This document shows, piece after piece, positions 7,646 through 14,156 of a stretch of DNA of 17,178 bases. Under the pieces are notes generated by a model. The model was not told where the DNA came from. It searched no databases and was given only the letters and a program-made list of their open reading frames with translations. The translations under genes and the position numbers were made by a program. Positions within the stretch are counted from its first letter, which is position 1; every line of letters starts with the position of its first letter. This stretch comes from Deferribacterales bacterium UBA4806 (lineage in GTDB: Bacteria > Chrysiogenota > Deferribacteres > Deferribacterales > UBA228): NCBI GenBank assembly GCA_002402635.1, contig DHGE01000143.1:14099-31276 (forward strand), in the 5' to 3' direction.

Positions 7646-7681
7646 AACTGCCTCCACAATAAAAGAAATAAATTATAACTT

Positions 7682-8578
7682 TTATATTAAATCATTTGCT
7701 TGCGCATTAATCATAAAGTCAGTAAAATTTTTTAATAAGTTAGTTTTCTGTTTATCCTTATGAAATAAAATATTAAAATCTCGTTCAATGTTTAACCATG
7801 GTATATTTAAAATCTTAAACTTCCCCTCTTTCACTTCGTTCTTTATTGCTTCAAAAGATAGACAACTTAAAAAATTACTGTTTACCATTAATGCCTTTAT
7901 TGCTCCAATACTACCAATTTCTGCTATAACATTTAATCTCTTTAATTTATTTGAAACTGCATTTTCAAATATTTCTCTTGTTCCAGAATCCTTTTCCCGC
8001 AATACCCATTCAGAATTTTCACAATCTTCGGGTGTAACAACATCTTGACTTGCAAGATGATTGTTATTTGAAGAAAATATATACATCAAATCTTTCATCC
8101 AAAAAAACTTGTCCACTGATTCAGCAGTACAAATACCTTCTATAAAAGCTATATCTAATTCATATTGATCAATTAATTCACATATAGTTTTCGTATTTGC
8201 AACAACTAATTTAAATTTTACATTATTATATTGTTTTATAAATTGATTAATAAGTCCTGGAACAATAAAAGTGCCAATCGTTCTTGTCGCCCCTATTACA
8301 AGATGTCCTTTAATATCATTATCACTATAGAGATAACTTTCAAAATCTCTAAATCTGCCCATTAATTCAATAGCTTTTGGTAATATTACTCGACCATATT
8401 CATTAAGAACAACTCTCCTACCAACTCTGTCAAATAAATTATCATTTAATAACTTTTCTATTTCATTAATTGCCATGCTGACAGCCGCCTGAGTTAAGCC
8501 AAGTTTTTCAGCAGCTTTTGTTATATTTTCTAAACGCGCTACTGTAATAAATATTTCTAATTGCCGTAAAGTTAACAT
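7682..8578 (-). CDS. YeiE-like LysR-family transcriptional regulator
   Basis: 298 residues. The N-terminal LysR winged HTH (LRQLEIFITVARLENITKAA...LTQAAVSMAINEIE, residues 4-42) is followed by FDRVGRRVVLNEYGR and an effector domain with GATRTIGTFIVPGLI, DIAFIEGIC, WVLREKDSGTREIF and LSCLS, which I recognise as closely matching enterobacterial YeiE. YeiE is reported to respond to sulfite and to control sulfite-defence genes including yeiH, and a YeiH homologue is two genes downstream. Plausible targets are this cluster and the dsr promoter (inference). The ATG at 8578 follows the preceding stop by five bases and has no clear ribosome binding site, so translation probably depends on coupling to the upstream reductase gene. 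Confidence 0.85.
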   Translation of the reverse strand: MLTLRQLEIFITVARLENITKAAEKLGLTQAAVSMAINEIEKLLNDNLFDRVGRRVVLNEYGRVILPKAIELMGRFRDFESYLYSDNDIKGHLVIGATRTIGTFIVPGLINQFIKQYNNVKFKLVVANTKTICELIDQYELDIAFIEGICTAESVDKFFWMKDLMYIFSSNNNHLASQDVVTPEDCENSEWVLREKDSGTREIFENAVSNKLKRLNVIAEIGSIGAIKALMVNSNFLSCLSFEAIKNEVKEGKFKILNIPWLNIERDFNILFHKDKQKTNLLKNFTDFMINAQANDLI

Positions 8579-8583
8579 TATAA

Positions 8584-10269
8584 TTATGAACCCATAATAT
8601 CAGTTTGGTTTATTTGACAAACCTTTTGCAATGCTTTATACCCTCCGGCAATATTATAAACATTATAACCATATGATTTTAAAATTTTTGCAGCAATATA
8701 TCCTCTGTAACCCATTCCACAGTAAATATAAACATCCTTGTTTCTATCTATCTCATTTAAACGATTTCTTATTTCATCGACATATATGTGTTTAGCTCCT
8801 TTTATCATTCCAGAAGCAATTTCCTCTTTTGACCGAACGTCTATAACCTGTTGGTTAGTCCCATTGTAATGCTTAATGAATTCTTCTGGTGTAATATAGT
8901 TATGCAAACCTTTTCTAACATTTTCTGCAACATATCCAGCAATATTGACGTTATCTTTTGCAGATCCATAAGCTGGTGCATAGCAGTAATCAATAAAACC
9001 CAATTCTTCTACTGTTGTATTCTTAAAAATAGCAGTAGAAATAACGTCAATCTTTCTCGCCACATCTTCATATCCTGCAGCAAAAGCACCTAAAATTTTG
9101 CCACTTTCATCATCAAACACAAGTTGCATAAATATTTCCTCAGCATTAGGATAATATGTAACATGATGGTGATCAATTGTGTATGTATATTTAGCTTTAA
9201 AACCCTCTTTTAATGCTTGCTCATAAGTTAAACCAACCCCTCCAACAGCAAAGCCACCAAATAAAACATCAAAACCCACTATTGATGTACCAATTACACC
9301 AGGGAATTGCATATTTCCACCAGCAGCATTACATCCTGCTACTCTTCCTTCCCTATTGGCAGGGCCTGCCAACGGTAACAATACTTTTTTCTTTGTTATA
9401 AGGTTTAACTTGCTAACAGCATCTCCCGCTGCATAAATATCCTCGTCAGAAGTTCTCATATACTCATCAACTTCAATGGCTCCTAAATTATCTATTTTTA
9501 GTCCTGCTTCCTTTGCTAGTAAAATATTTGGTTTAACACCTGTGCTTACAAAGAGTATATCTGATTCCAAAACATTTCCATCAATTAACGTCAGAACAAA
9601 CTTTTTATTAACTTTTGCAACTTTCTTGATAGTTGTCTTAAGTTTTATCTCAATACCATTTTCCTCTATTATATCTTTAATTGCAGAAGCAATAATTTTT
9701 GGATAATTAGGCAATATCATATCCATAACTTCTAAAATTGTTGTTTTGATTTTGCAATTATGCATTGCATCAGCTAGTTCTACGCCTATATATCCTCCTC
9801 CAATAATAATACATGATCCTGGCTTATTTTCTTTAATATACATTATTGCCTTTTCAGCATCTTCAACTGTTCTCATAGAAAAATAATCCACTTCTTTTAA
9901 ACCTTCAATAGGAGGAACAGTTGAAATTCCACCAGGAGCCAAAATTAATTTATCATAAATAAACTCCAGATTTTCCCCATTCCTTTTAGCAAAAACTATC
10001 TTTTTCTCCCTATCTATTTTATAGGCTTCTGTATTAACATAAACTTCAACATTATATCTATTTTTAAATGTCTCAGGCTTTTGTAATAAAATTTCATCTC
10101 TTGTCTTGATATCACCACCAACATAATATGGCAAACCACAATTAGCAAAAGATATGTAAGGACCTTTCTCTAATAAAGTAATTTCTGCAAACTCATCTGT
10201 TCTCCTTGCTTTTGCTGCAGCTGTGGCCCCAGCAGCAACACCACCTATGATAAGAATTTTTTTATTCAT
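8584..10269 (-). CDS. CoA-disulfide / NADH-dependent persulfide reductase with C-terminal rhodanese domain
   Basis: 561 residues, the size of the fused enzymes such as Npsr. The N-terminal FAD motif is at 7-23 (IIGGVAAGATAAAKARR). The redox-active cysteine of the CoADR family is Cys44 in ISFANCGLPYYVGG. A second nucleotide motif, IIIGGGYIGVELADAM, binds NAD(P)H, and AAGDA marks the FAD site. The C-terminal rhodanese domain has DVRSKEEIASGMIKGAKHI and an active loop CGMGYRG starting at Cys517. It is expected to be cytoplasmic and to reduce CoA-persulfide, polysulfide or CoA disulfide with NAD(P)H, releasing sulfide. ATG 10269 has an AGAGGTG site. It heads the cluster that continues into the LysR gene. 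Confidence 0.9.
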   Translation of the reverse strand: MNKKILIIGGVAAGATAAAKARRTDEFAEITLLEKGPYISFANCGLPYYVGGDIKTRDEILLQKPETFKNRYNVEVYVNTEAYKIDREKKIVFAKRNGENLEFIYDKLILAPGGISTVPPIEGLKEVDYFSMRTVEDAEKAIMYIKENKPGSCIIIGGGYIGVELADAMHNCKIKTTILEVMDMILPNYPKIIASAIKDIIEENGIEIKLKTTIKKVAKVNKKFVLTLIDGNVLESDILFVSTGVKPNILLAKEAGLKIDNLGAIEVDEYMRTSDEDIYAAGDAVSKLNLITKKKVLLPLAGPANREGRVAGCNAAGGNMQFPGVIGTSIVGFDVLFGGFAVGGVGLTYEQALKEGFKAKYTYTIDHHHVTYYPNAEEIFMQLVFDDESGKILGAFAAGYEDVARKIDVISTAIFKNTTVEELGFIDYCYAPAYGSAKDNVNIAGYVAENVRKGLHNYITPEEFIKHYNGTNQQVIDVRSKEEIASGMIKGAKHIYVDEIRNRLNEIDRNKDVYIYCGMGYRGYIAAKILKSYGYNVYNIAGGYKALQKVCQINQTDIMGS

Positions 10270-10317
10270 CCAACACCTCTAATTAATATTATTTATTAAA
10301 ATCAAAAGTTTATATAA

Positions 10318-10347
10318 ATTATATCTATACCATCCTAATTTTGTCAA
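10318..10347 (-). promoter_or_regulatory. Putative sigma70-type promoter of the persulfide reductase operon
   Basis: On the minus strand TTGACA (10347-10342) and TATAAT (10323-10318) are separated by 18 bases. Transcription would start near 10311, about 42 bases before the ATG at 10269. The -35 box lies inside the 36-bp palindrome at 10338-10373. Both boxes match the consensus exactly. Confidence 0.6.
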
Positions 10348-10373
10348 TATAATATATATTATATTGACAAAAT
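10338..10373. promoter_or_regulatory. Perfect 36-bp palindrome over the -35 box (operator candidate)
   Basis: The half ATTTTGTCAATATAATAT (10338-10355) is followed directly by its exact reverse complement (10356-10373). It contains TTGACA on both strands; the minus-strand copy serves as -35 of the persulfide reductase promoter. It could also act as a loopless bidirectional terminator after the NifX-like gene that ends at 10420, but there is no U-tract on either side. It differs from the palindrome at the dsrA promoter. Confidence 0.55.
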
Positions 10374-10419
10374 GGTAAAAAACGAAATAACAATATTTTA
10401 TTAAAATTTTAATTAAAAG

Positions 10420-10776
10420 TTACTTATGGCAGTTATGCATGTGTCCACCTGGACAAGATTCCCCCGTTGTTTTTAAAGTTCCCTTAATTAAATCATTTAT
10501 TAGCTCTTCAGGCTTTTTCTTCTCAGCTCCAATATAAACATCAATATTAAATTGGTTGAAAAAGTTTACAGCTCTAGGGCCCATTCCTCCTGCTATGACA
10601 ACATTTACACCATTGTTAGCAAGAAAAGTTGGGAAAATTCCTTCACCATGCTCTGGTGGCAATACTGTTTCACTATTAACAATTTGTCCATTTTCTACTG
10701 TGGCAATATAAAAACTTTCACAGTGTCCAAAATGTGAACTTAAATAACCATTTTCTACTGGAATTGCAATTTTCAT
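10420..10776 (-). CDS. NifX/ORP-type dinitrogenase iron-molybdenum cofactor family protein with metal-binding tail
   Basis: 118 residues with the family pattern: MKIAIPVENGYLSSHFGHCESFYI at the start and a NNGVNVVIAGGMGPRAVNFF segment near residues 54-73. Members bind Fe-Mo type or other metal-sulfur clusters; Desulfovibrio orange protein (ORP), with a Mo-Cu cluster, belongs here. The tail ESCPGGHMHNCHK (Cys108, His112, His114, Cys116, His117) adds a likely metal site. ATG 10776 follows AGGAGG. It is the last gene of a six-gene operon with MinD-type ATPases, as in ORP clusters. The ligand is not determinable from the sequence. Confidence 0.85.
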   Translation of the reverse strand: MKIAIPVENGYLSSHFGHCESFYIATVENGQIVNSETVLPPEHGEGIFPTFLANNGVNVVIAGGMGPRAVNFFNQFNIDVYIGAEKKKPEELINDLIKGTLKTTGESCPGGHMHNCHK

Positions 10777-10794
10777 TGATAAACCTCCTATTAT

Positions 10795-11133
10795 TTAAAC
10801 ATTTAATTTATTTAATTTGTTTTCAAGAAACAAATGTAGATTTTCCTCTATACTTTTATTCTTATCACCCTTGTATACAGCAACTTTGTTTTTCAATACA
10901 TCACTTGCCTTTGGCCCTACATCACCTGTTATAAGACTTGTGACTGTGAGTTCAATAAGTTTTGTTGCTGCTTTTATTCCTGCCCCATGTTCTGTTTCAG
11001 CATTATCAGTATTATCAAAAAAATATCCCTCACTTGTATCGCTGTCATAGATATACCAGTAATTGCTTCTTGCAAATCTCGCATCTAATTTGGCACTTAA
11101 ATTATCATCACTTGATGTTATAGCTATTTTCAT
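10795..11133 (-). CDS. Second NifX/ORP-type cofactor-binding protein
   Basis: 112 residues of the dinitrogenase iron-molybdenum cofactor biosynthesis fold: MKIAITSSDDNLSAKLDARFARSNYWYIYD at the start and a GDVGPKASDVL loop near residues 69-79. It has no cysteine and lacks the HFG motif and the Cys/His tail of its downstream neighbour, so the two are diverged paralogues and may have different ligands or act as a pair. ATG 11133 follows CAGGAGG. It sits between the MinD-type ATPase gene and the other NifX-like gene with short gaps. Confidence 0.8.
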   Translation of the reverse strand: MKIAITSSDDNLSAKLDARFARSNYWYIYDSDTSEGYFFDNTDNAETEHGAGIKAATKLIELTVTSLITGDVGPKASDVLKNKVAVYKGDKNKSIEENLHLFLENKLNKLNV

Positions 11134-11145
11134 TGTTACCTCCTG

Positions 11146-12021
11146 TTATAAATTATTAACCATATTACTGTAAATATTTTTTACGGTATTATAAAAATAG
11201 TGGTTATATTCTGGCAATAGAACCATCTCAATCTGAGCTTTTATAATATCTTCAGAATAATTAAGACAACCTAAAACTTTTATATCTTCTTTAAGAAGGT
11301 GATCAAGTAAAGCTACTTCATTTTCTTTATTCAAACCATATTTATTTATCACTGCTGAAGTATTTATATTAAATTGTTTCGCAAGTTTAATTATTCTTTT
11401 GGCATCATGTATTCCCGATAAGGTTGGCTCAATAACAATTACTGCTAAATCAACCCCGCTCATTGCCGCAATTACTGGGCAGCCTATACCTGGTGGACCA
11501 TCAATTATAATAATTGAAGCTTTCTGCTTTTTTGCAAGAACTCTACCATCCTGTTTAACAGATGCAACTAATTTTCCTGAATTCTCAGCTCCAATATTCA
11601 GTTCACCGTGACACATTTTGACATTTAAATTTGTCTGAGAAATAAACTTTTTCCCTGTTTCTCTTTTTATTAAAGTTACAGCATTTTCAGGACATATATA
11701 ACTACAGAGAGCGCAACCTTCGCAGTTAATTTCATCTATAAAATATTTATTATTTTTGTTATCTTTTATTATTGCATTAAATTTGCAATAACTTTCACAT
11801 AGGCCACAATTCGAACATTTATCATAATTTATTACTGGAATAACACCTGCAAGAAAAATTGATTCTTCAAGTGTCTTAGTTCCTAACAATATAGGCAAGT
11901 CTGAGGCATCAACATCTGCATCAACTAATACATCATTTTCTTCTAAAAATAGGGCTAAACTTGATGCAATAGTAGTTTTGCCTGCCCCGCCTTTGCCACT
12001 AACAATTAATATTTCTTTCAA
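11146..12021 (-). CDS. MinD/Mrp-type P-loop ATPase with inserted 2x[4Fe-4S] ferredoxin domain
   Basis: 291 residues. The deviant Walker A motif is VSGKGGAGKTT (7-17), and a DGPPGIGCPV segment near residue 174 corresponds to the second nucleotide motif. A ferredoxin insert carries Cys69/72/75/79 (CSNCGLCESYC) and Cys100/103/106/110 (CEGCALCSYICP). In Desulfovibrio, paired ATPases of this kind are part of the ORP protein complex. The start codon is TTG at 12021, inside the last codons of the upstream ATPase gene (23-bp overlap), with AGAGAGAAGAA as ribosome binding site; the residues from there fit the family start exactly. Loading a metal-sulfur cluster into the NifX-like proteins is inference. 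Confidence 0.88.
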   Translation of the reverse strand: MKEILIVSGKGGAGKTTIASSLALFLEENDVLVDADVDASDLPILLGTKTLEESIFLAGVIPVINYDKCSNCGLCESYCKFNAIIKDNKNNKYFIDEINCEGCALCSYICPENAVTLIKRETGKKFISQTNLNVKMCHGELNIGAENSGKLVASVKQDGRVLAKKQKASIIIIDGPPGIGCPVIAAMSGVDLAVIVIEPTLSGIHDAKRIIKLAKQFNINTSAVINKYGLNKENEVALLDHLLKEDIKVLGCLNYSEDIIKAQIEMVLLPEYNHYFYNTVKNIYSNMVNNL

Positions 12022-12877
12022 TTCTTCTCTCTATATTATTCATTATATTAACATAGGCATTGTATAACTGCTCAGCTACCTCAGTTGTATTAATGATAAA
12101 TTCACCCTTTGAATACTGTTTAGAGATATTCTTACTGTATTTAATATTTCCAATAATTTTTAGGTTATTAAATAAGCAATAATTTCTTAAATCTGGAAAG
12201 CTACTATCGTCTTTATTTATAAATATTAAAAAGTTTTTATCCAACTTCTTTAAGGTTTTTTCCATAATCTTAAAATCATGAAATCCAAAAGGCGTTGGCT
12301 CAGCAACAATTACAACCATATCAACACCTTTAATACTTTCTATTGCCGGGCAGCTATTCCCTGGTGGGCAATCATATATTAAAAGATCAAAATTATCTTT
12401 ATTCCTATCAGCATATTCTTTAGTTTTTCTAATTAATGCTGTTGACAGGGTAGATCCATAATTTAAACAACCTGAAATGAGAGATGGTGAATTAGCCAGG
12501 TTGTAATTAATTTTACCTATTTCTCTCTCTCCATCACTTATTGCTTTATACTGGCATATATATTTACAGGCAGTGCATCCATGACAGAGCTCTTCAAAAA
12601 AATTCAAAAAATTTGGTGCCACAGCTATTGCACCAAACTGGCATTTCTTGGAGCATTCTAAACAATAAGTACATTTTTCTAAATCAAAGGTTGGTCTATA
12701 ATAGAAGGCACCATCAGTCGTAATATTATAATTAAAAAAGATATTATCGTTTGGTTCTTCCACATCTAAATCAACAAGCAATACTCTAATATTGATACTT
12801 AAAAATTTTGCCAAGTTAACTGCTACAGTAGTTTTGCCTGTCCCACCTTTACCACTTACAAATGCTATTTTATACAT
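11999..12877 (-). CDS. MinD/Mrp-type P-loop ATPase with ferredoxin insert, paralogue of the next gene
   Basis: 292 residues. Walker A is VSGKGGTGKTT (7-17); a DCPPGNSCPA segment lies near residue 169. The ferredoxin insert has Cys69/72/75/79 (CTYCLECSKKC) and Cys98/101/104/108 (CHGCTACKYIC), but both motifs are followed by Gln instead of the usual Pro. Two such ATPases in tandem are typical of ORP-type clusters, where they are thought to form a heterocomplex. ATG 12877 has no strong ribosome binding site. It follows the small membrane protein gene by 36 bases. Confidence 0.88.
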   Translation of the reverse strand: MYKIAFVSGKGGTGKTTVAVNLAKFLSINIRVLLVDLDVEEPNDNIFFNYNITTDGAFYYRPTFDLEKCTYCLECSKKCQFGAIAVAPNFLNFFEELCHGCTACKYICQYKAISDGEREIGKINYNLANSPSLISGCLNYGSTLSTALIRKTKEYADRNKDNFDLLIYDCPPGNSCPAIESIKGVDMVVIVAEPTPFGFHDFKIMEKTLKKLDKNFLIFINKDDSSFPDLRNYCLFNNLKIIGNIKYSKNISKQYSKGEFIINTTEVAEQLYNAYVNIMNNIERRIERNINC

Positions 12878-12913
12878 TGTATGGCATCTGTGTTTGAAAA
12901 TAACTTATATTAC

Positions 12914-13096
12914 TCATTTTTTGTGCGTTGATATGCCTAATGGCACATAAGCAGGACACCAACCTATAGAAGCAGTAATTATAGGAATAATACCAACAGC
13001 TCCCCACCAATTTTTAAAATATACACCAAATGCAATTATTGCCATCCCAACAACAATTCTAATAAGCCTATCTATATTCCCAATATTTCGTTTCAT
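12914..13096 (-). CDS. YgaP-like (DUF2892) small membrane protein
   Basis: 60 residues. It begins MKRNIGNIDRLIRIVVGMAIIAFGVYF and has two hydrophobic segments (about 12-28 and 31-45), followed by GWCPAYVPLGIST. This is the DUF2892 inner-membrane pattern, also found attached to rhodanese domains such as YgaP. The single Cys in the CPAYxPLGIST tail is a family hallmark. ATG 13096 has a GAGG site. It is the second gene of the cluster read from the promoter at 13295-13323. Role in the cluster is unknown. Confidence 0.8.
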   Translation of the reverse strand: MKRNIGNIDRLIRIVVGMAIIAFGVYFKNWWGAVGIIPIITASIGWCPAYVPLGISTHKK

Positions 13097-13107
13097 ATTA
13101 ACCTCAC

Positions 13108-13272
13108 TTATTGGCTTTTATTTTCTTCATTGGTAATATCTATACTTTTTTCACTTTTATTTGTATCACCTGTTTTACCCTTACTAACCTTTCTATTACC
13201 TTTACACTTGCCTCGACCTCTACCACTTCCTGGCCCTTTACCACGTGGTCCAGTTCCATCAAAATTTGGCAT
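13108..13272 (-). CDS. DUF5320-type small Gly/Arg-rich protein (DGTGP family)
   Basis: 54 residues starting MPNFDGTGPRGKGPGSGRGRG, the N-terminal signature of DUF5320-type small proteins, then a Lys/Ser/Asn-rich hydrophilic tail. The reading frame is open up to 13323, but ATG 13272 has AGGAGG eight bases before it and begins exactly at the family start. It is first in the operon that continues with the YgaP-like protein, two MinD-type ATPases and two NifX-like proteins. The same MPxxDGTGP start recurs in the gene at 15143. Function is unknown; association with the NifX/ORP-type genes is the only clue. Confidence 0.78.
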   Translation of the reverse strand: MPNFDGTGPRGKGPGSGRGRGKCKGNRKVSKGKTGDTNKSEKSIDITNEENKSQ

Positions 13273-13294
13273 ATTAGCACCTCCTAATGTTAGT

Positions 13295-13323
13295 ATAATA
13301 ATGAACATAAGTTCGTTTGTCAA
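13295..13323 (-). promoter_or_regulatory. Promoter of the NifX/MinD operon with spacer operator (copy 1)
   Basis: On the minus strand TTGACA (13323-13318), 17 bases and TATTAT (13300-13295). The spacer contains the dyad GAACATAAGTTC (13303-13314 on the plus strand), part of the 13-base word ATGAACATAAGTT that recurs at 13368. Binding in the spacer would block RNA polymerase, so a repressor is expected. The divergent promoter with the same word starts 37 bases away. Confidence 0.65.
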
Positions 13324-13359
13324 TGAGAATATTTATATTTAACATTTCTATTTTTTCTC

Positions 13360-13388
13360 TTGACATTATGAACATAAGTTATTAACTT
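13360..13388 (+). promoter_or_regulatory. Promoter of the plus-strand DUF5320-type gene with spacer operator (copy 2)
   Basis: TTGACA (13360-13365), 17-base spacer TTATGAACATAAGTTAT (13366-13382) and a weak -10 box TAACTT (13383-13388). The transcript would start near 13395 with a 26-base leader containing TAGGAGG. The spacer sequence and its position relative to both boxes are repeated at 15057 and 17135. Confidence 0.6.
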
Positions 13389-13420
13389 AATAATAGAAAT
13401 AAAAAAGTAGGAGGTGTGAA

Positions 13421-13663
13421 ATGTTTGGACGAGGTTTTGGTTTTAGAGGCAGTTCCCCAGAATGGCCCTATGTTGGAATAGGTCGTGGTGGACTACCCCG
13501 TTGTGGAGCTTATTTCAGTGGGTATGGTCCTATAGTTTCAGGCTCCCCATACAGGAGTTATAATAAAGTTGATGAGTTAGAAAGCTTAAAATCATATGCT
13601 GAAAATCTAAAAAGAGAACTGGAAAGAATTAACAGCAGAATAGCTGAACTGGAAAATAAATAA
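13421..13663 (+). CDS. DUF5320-type small protein with C-terminal coiled coil
   Basis: 80 residues. The N-terminal half is rich in Gly, Arg, Pro and Tyr (MFGRGFGFRG...) with one Cys (residue 28). The C-terminal 30 residues (from VDELESLKSYAENLKREL) are a predicted coiled coil of the kind seen at the end of DUF5320 proteins. ATG 13421 follows TAGGAGG. It is divergent from the DUF5320/MinD/NifX operon, with which it shares the operator motif. Function is unknown; an oligomeric partner of the NifX/ORP-type proteins is a guess from context. Confidence 0.75.
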   Translation: MFGRGFGFRGSSPEWPYVGIGRGGLPRCGAYFSGYGPIVSGSPYRSYNKVDELESLKSYAENLKRELERINSRIAELENK

Positions 13664-13723
13664 GCTAATTTAAATTAATTATTTGAATTGAATGTTAGAA
13701 TAGACTGACTAACAACTCAAAGT

Positions 13724-13762
13724 AATAGGATTATGTTGACTAATGGTTAACATAATCCTATT
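13724..13762. repeat. 14-bp inverted repeat enclosing the DUF134 promoter
   Basis: AATAGGATTATGTT (13724-13737) and AACATAATCCTATT (13749-13762) are exact inverted repeats around 11 bases. The repeat overlaps both the -35 and -10 boxes of the predicted DUF134 promoter and ends nine bases before that gene's ATG. It has no following U-tract. The inner arm AACATAA is also the core of the operators at 13301, 13368 and, partly, 17144, so autoregulation by the DUF134 protein is a reasonable reading. Confidence 0.6.
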
Positions 13763-13764
13763 AT
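13736..13764 (+). promoter_or_regulatory. Putative promoter giving a leaderless DUF134 mRNA
   Basis: TTGACT (13736-13741), 17 bases and TATTAT (13759-13764). The expected start point, about seven bases after the -10 box, is 13771-13772, which is the A of the DUF134 ATG. No ribosome binding site stands before this ATG, consistent with a leaderless transcript. Confidence 0.55.
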
Positions 13765-13771
13765 ATACACT

Positions 13772-14143
13772 ATGGCAAGGCCCTTTAAAACAAAAGTGAT
13801 AGGTGAGAAACCAAAGGTTGATGAATTCAAACCTAGAGGGATACCATCAAACAAATTAGAAAAAGAATATATAACACTAGACGAATTTGAGGCAATAAGG
13901 TTGGCAGATTATTTAGGTATGGAACATATTGAGGCTGCAAACTTAATGAATATCTCGAGGCCAACATTTACTAGACTTATAGAAAGGGCAAGAAACAAGG
14001 TCGCTAAAGCATTAATTGAGGCAAAATCTTTAATCTTTGAAGGTGGCGAAGTTGTTTTTCAACAAAGGCCGAGATGCAGCTCCTGTGGTAGAGAATTGTC
14101 TGAAGAATCCGGTCACAGGCACAGATGTGGGAAATATAGTTAA
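13772..14143 (+). CDS. DUF134 (UPF0251) helix-turn-helix regulator
   Basis: 123 residues. It starts MARPFKTKVIGEKPKVDEFKP, the DUF134 start pattern; LDEFEAIRLADYLGMEHIEAANLMNISRPTFTRLIERARNKVAKAL (36-81) forms a sigma70-region-4-like helix-turn-helix. The tail has Cys102, Cys105, His115, His117 and Cys119, a likely metal site that could make DNA binding metal- or redox-responsive. DUF134 proteins are commonly found with NifX/ORP-type genes and are presumed transcription factors; their targets are mostly unknown. No ribosome binding site precedes the ATG, and the promoter sits immediately upstream. It is the best candidate in this window to read the shared operator (inference). Confidence 0.85.
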   Translation: MARPFKTKVIGEKPKVDEFKPRGIPSNKLEKEYITLDEFEAIRLADYLGMEHIEAANLMNISRPTFTRLIERARNKVAKALIEAKSLIFEGGEVVFQQRPRCSSCGRELSEESGHRHRCGKYS

Positions 14144-14156
14144 TATTGGTATATAT

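Noticed and set aside
7646..7657. GTG start for the split-Soret cytochrome, four codons upstream
   Set aside because: That stretch is itself the GGAGG ribosome binding site for ATG 7645.
13664..13690. AT-only dyad after the DUF5320-type gene as a terminator
   Set aside because: It contains almost no G-C pairs and has no U-tract, so it would be unstable.
13693..13714. TGTTAG / CTAACA inverted repeat as an operator or terminator
   Set aside because: The arms are only six bases, it is not placed on a promoter and has no U-tract.
14037..14156. Upstream extension of the DUF4213/DUF364 protein
   Set aside because: The extra 40 residues are the DUF134 coding sequence read in another frame, and the family start fits ATG 14157.
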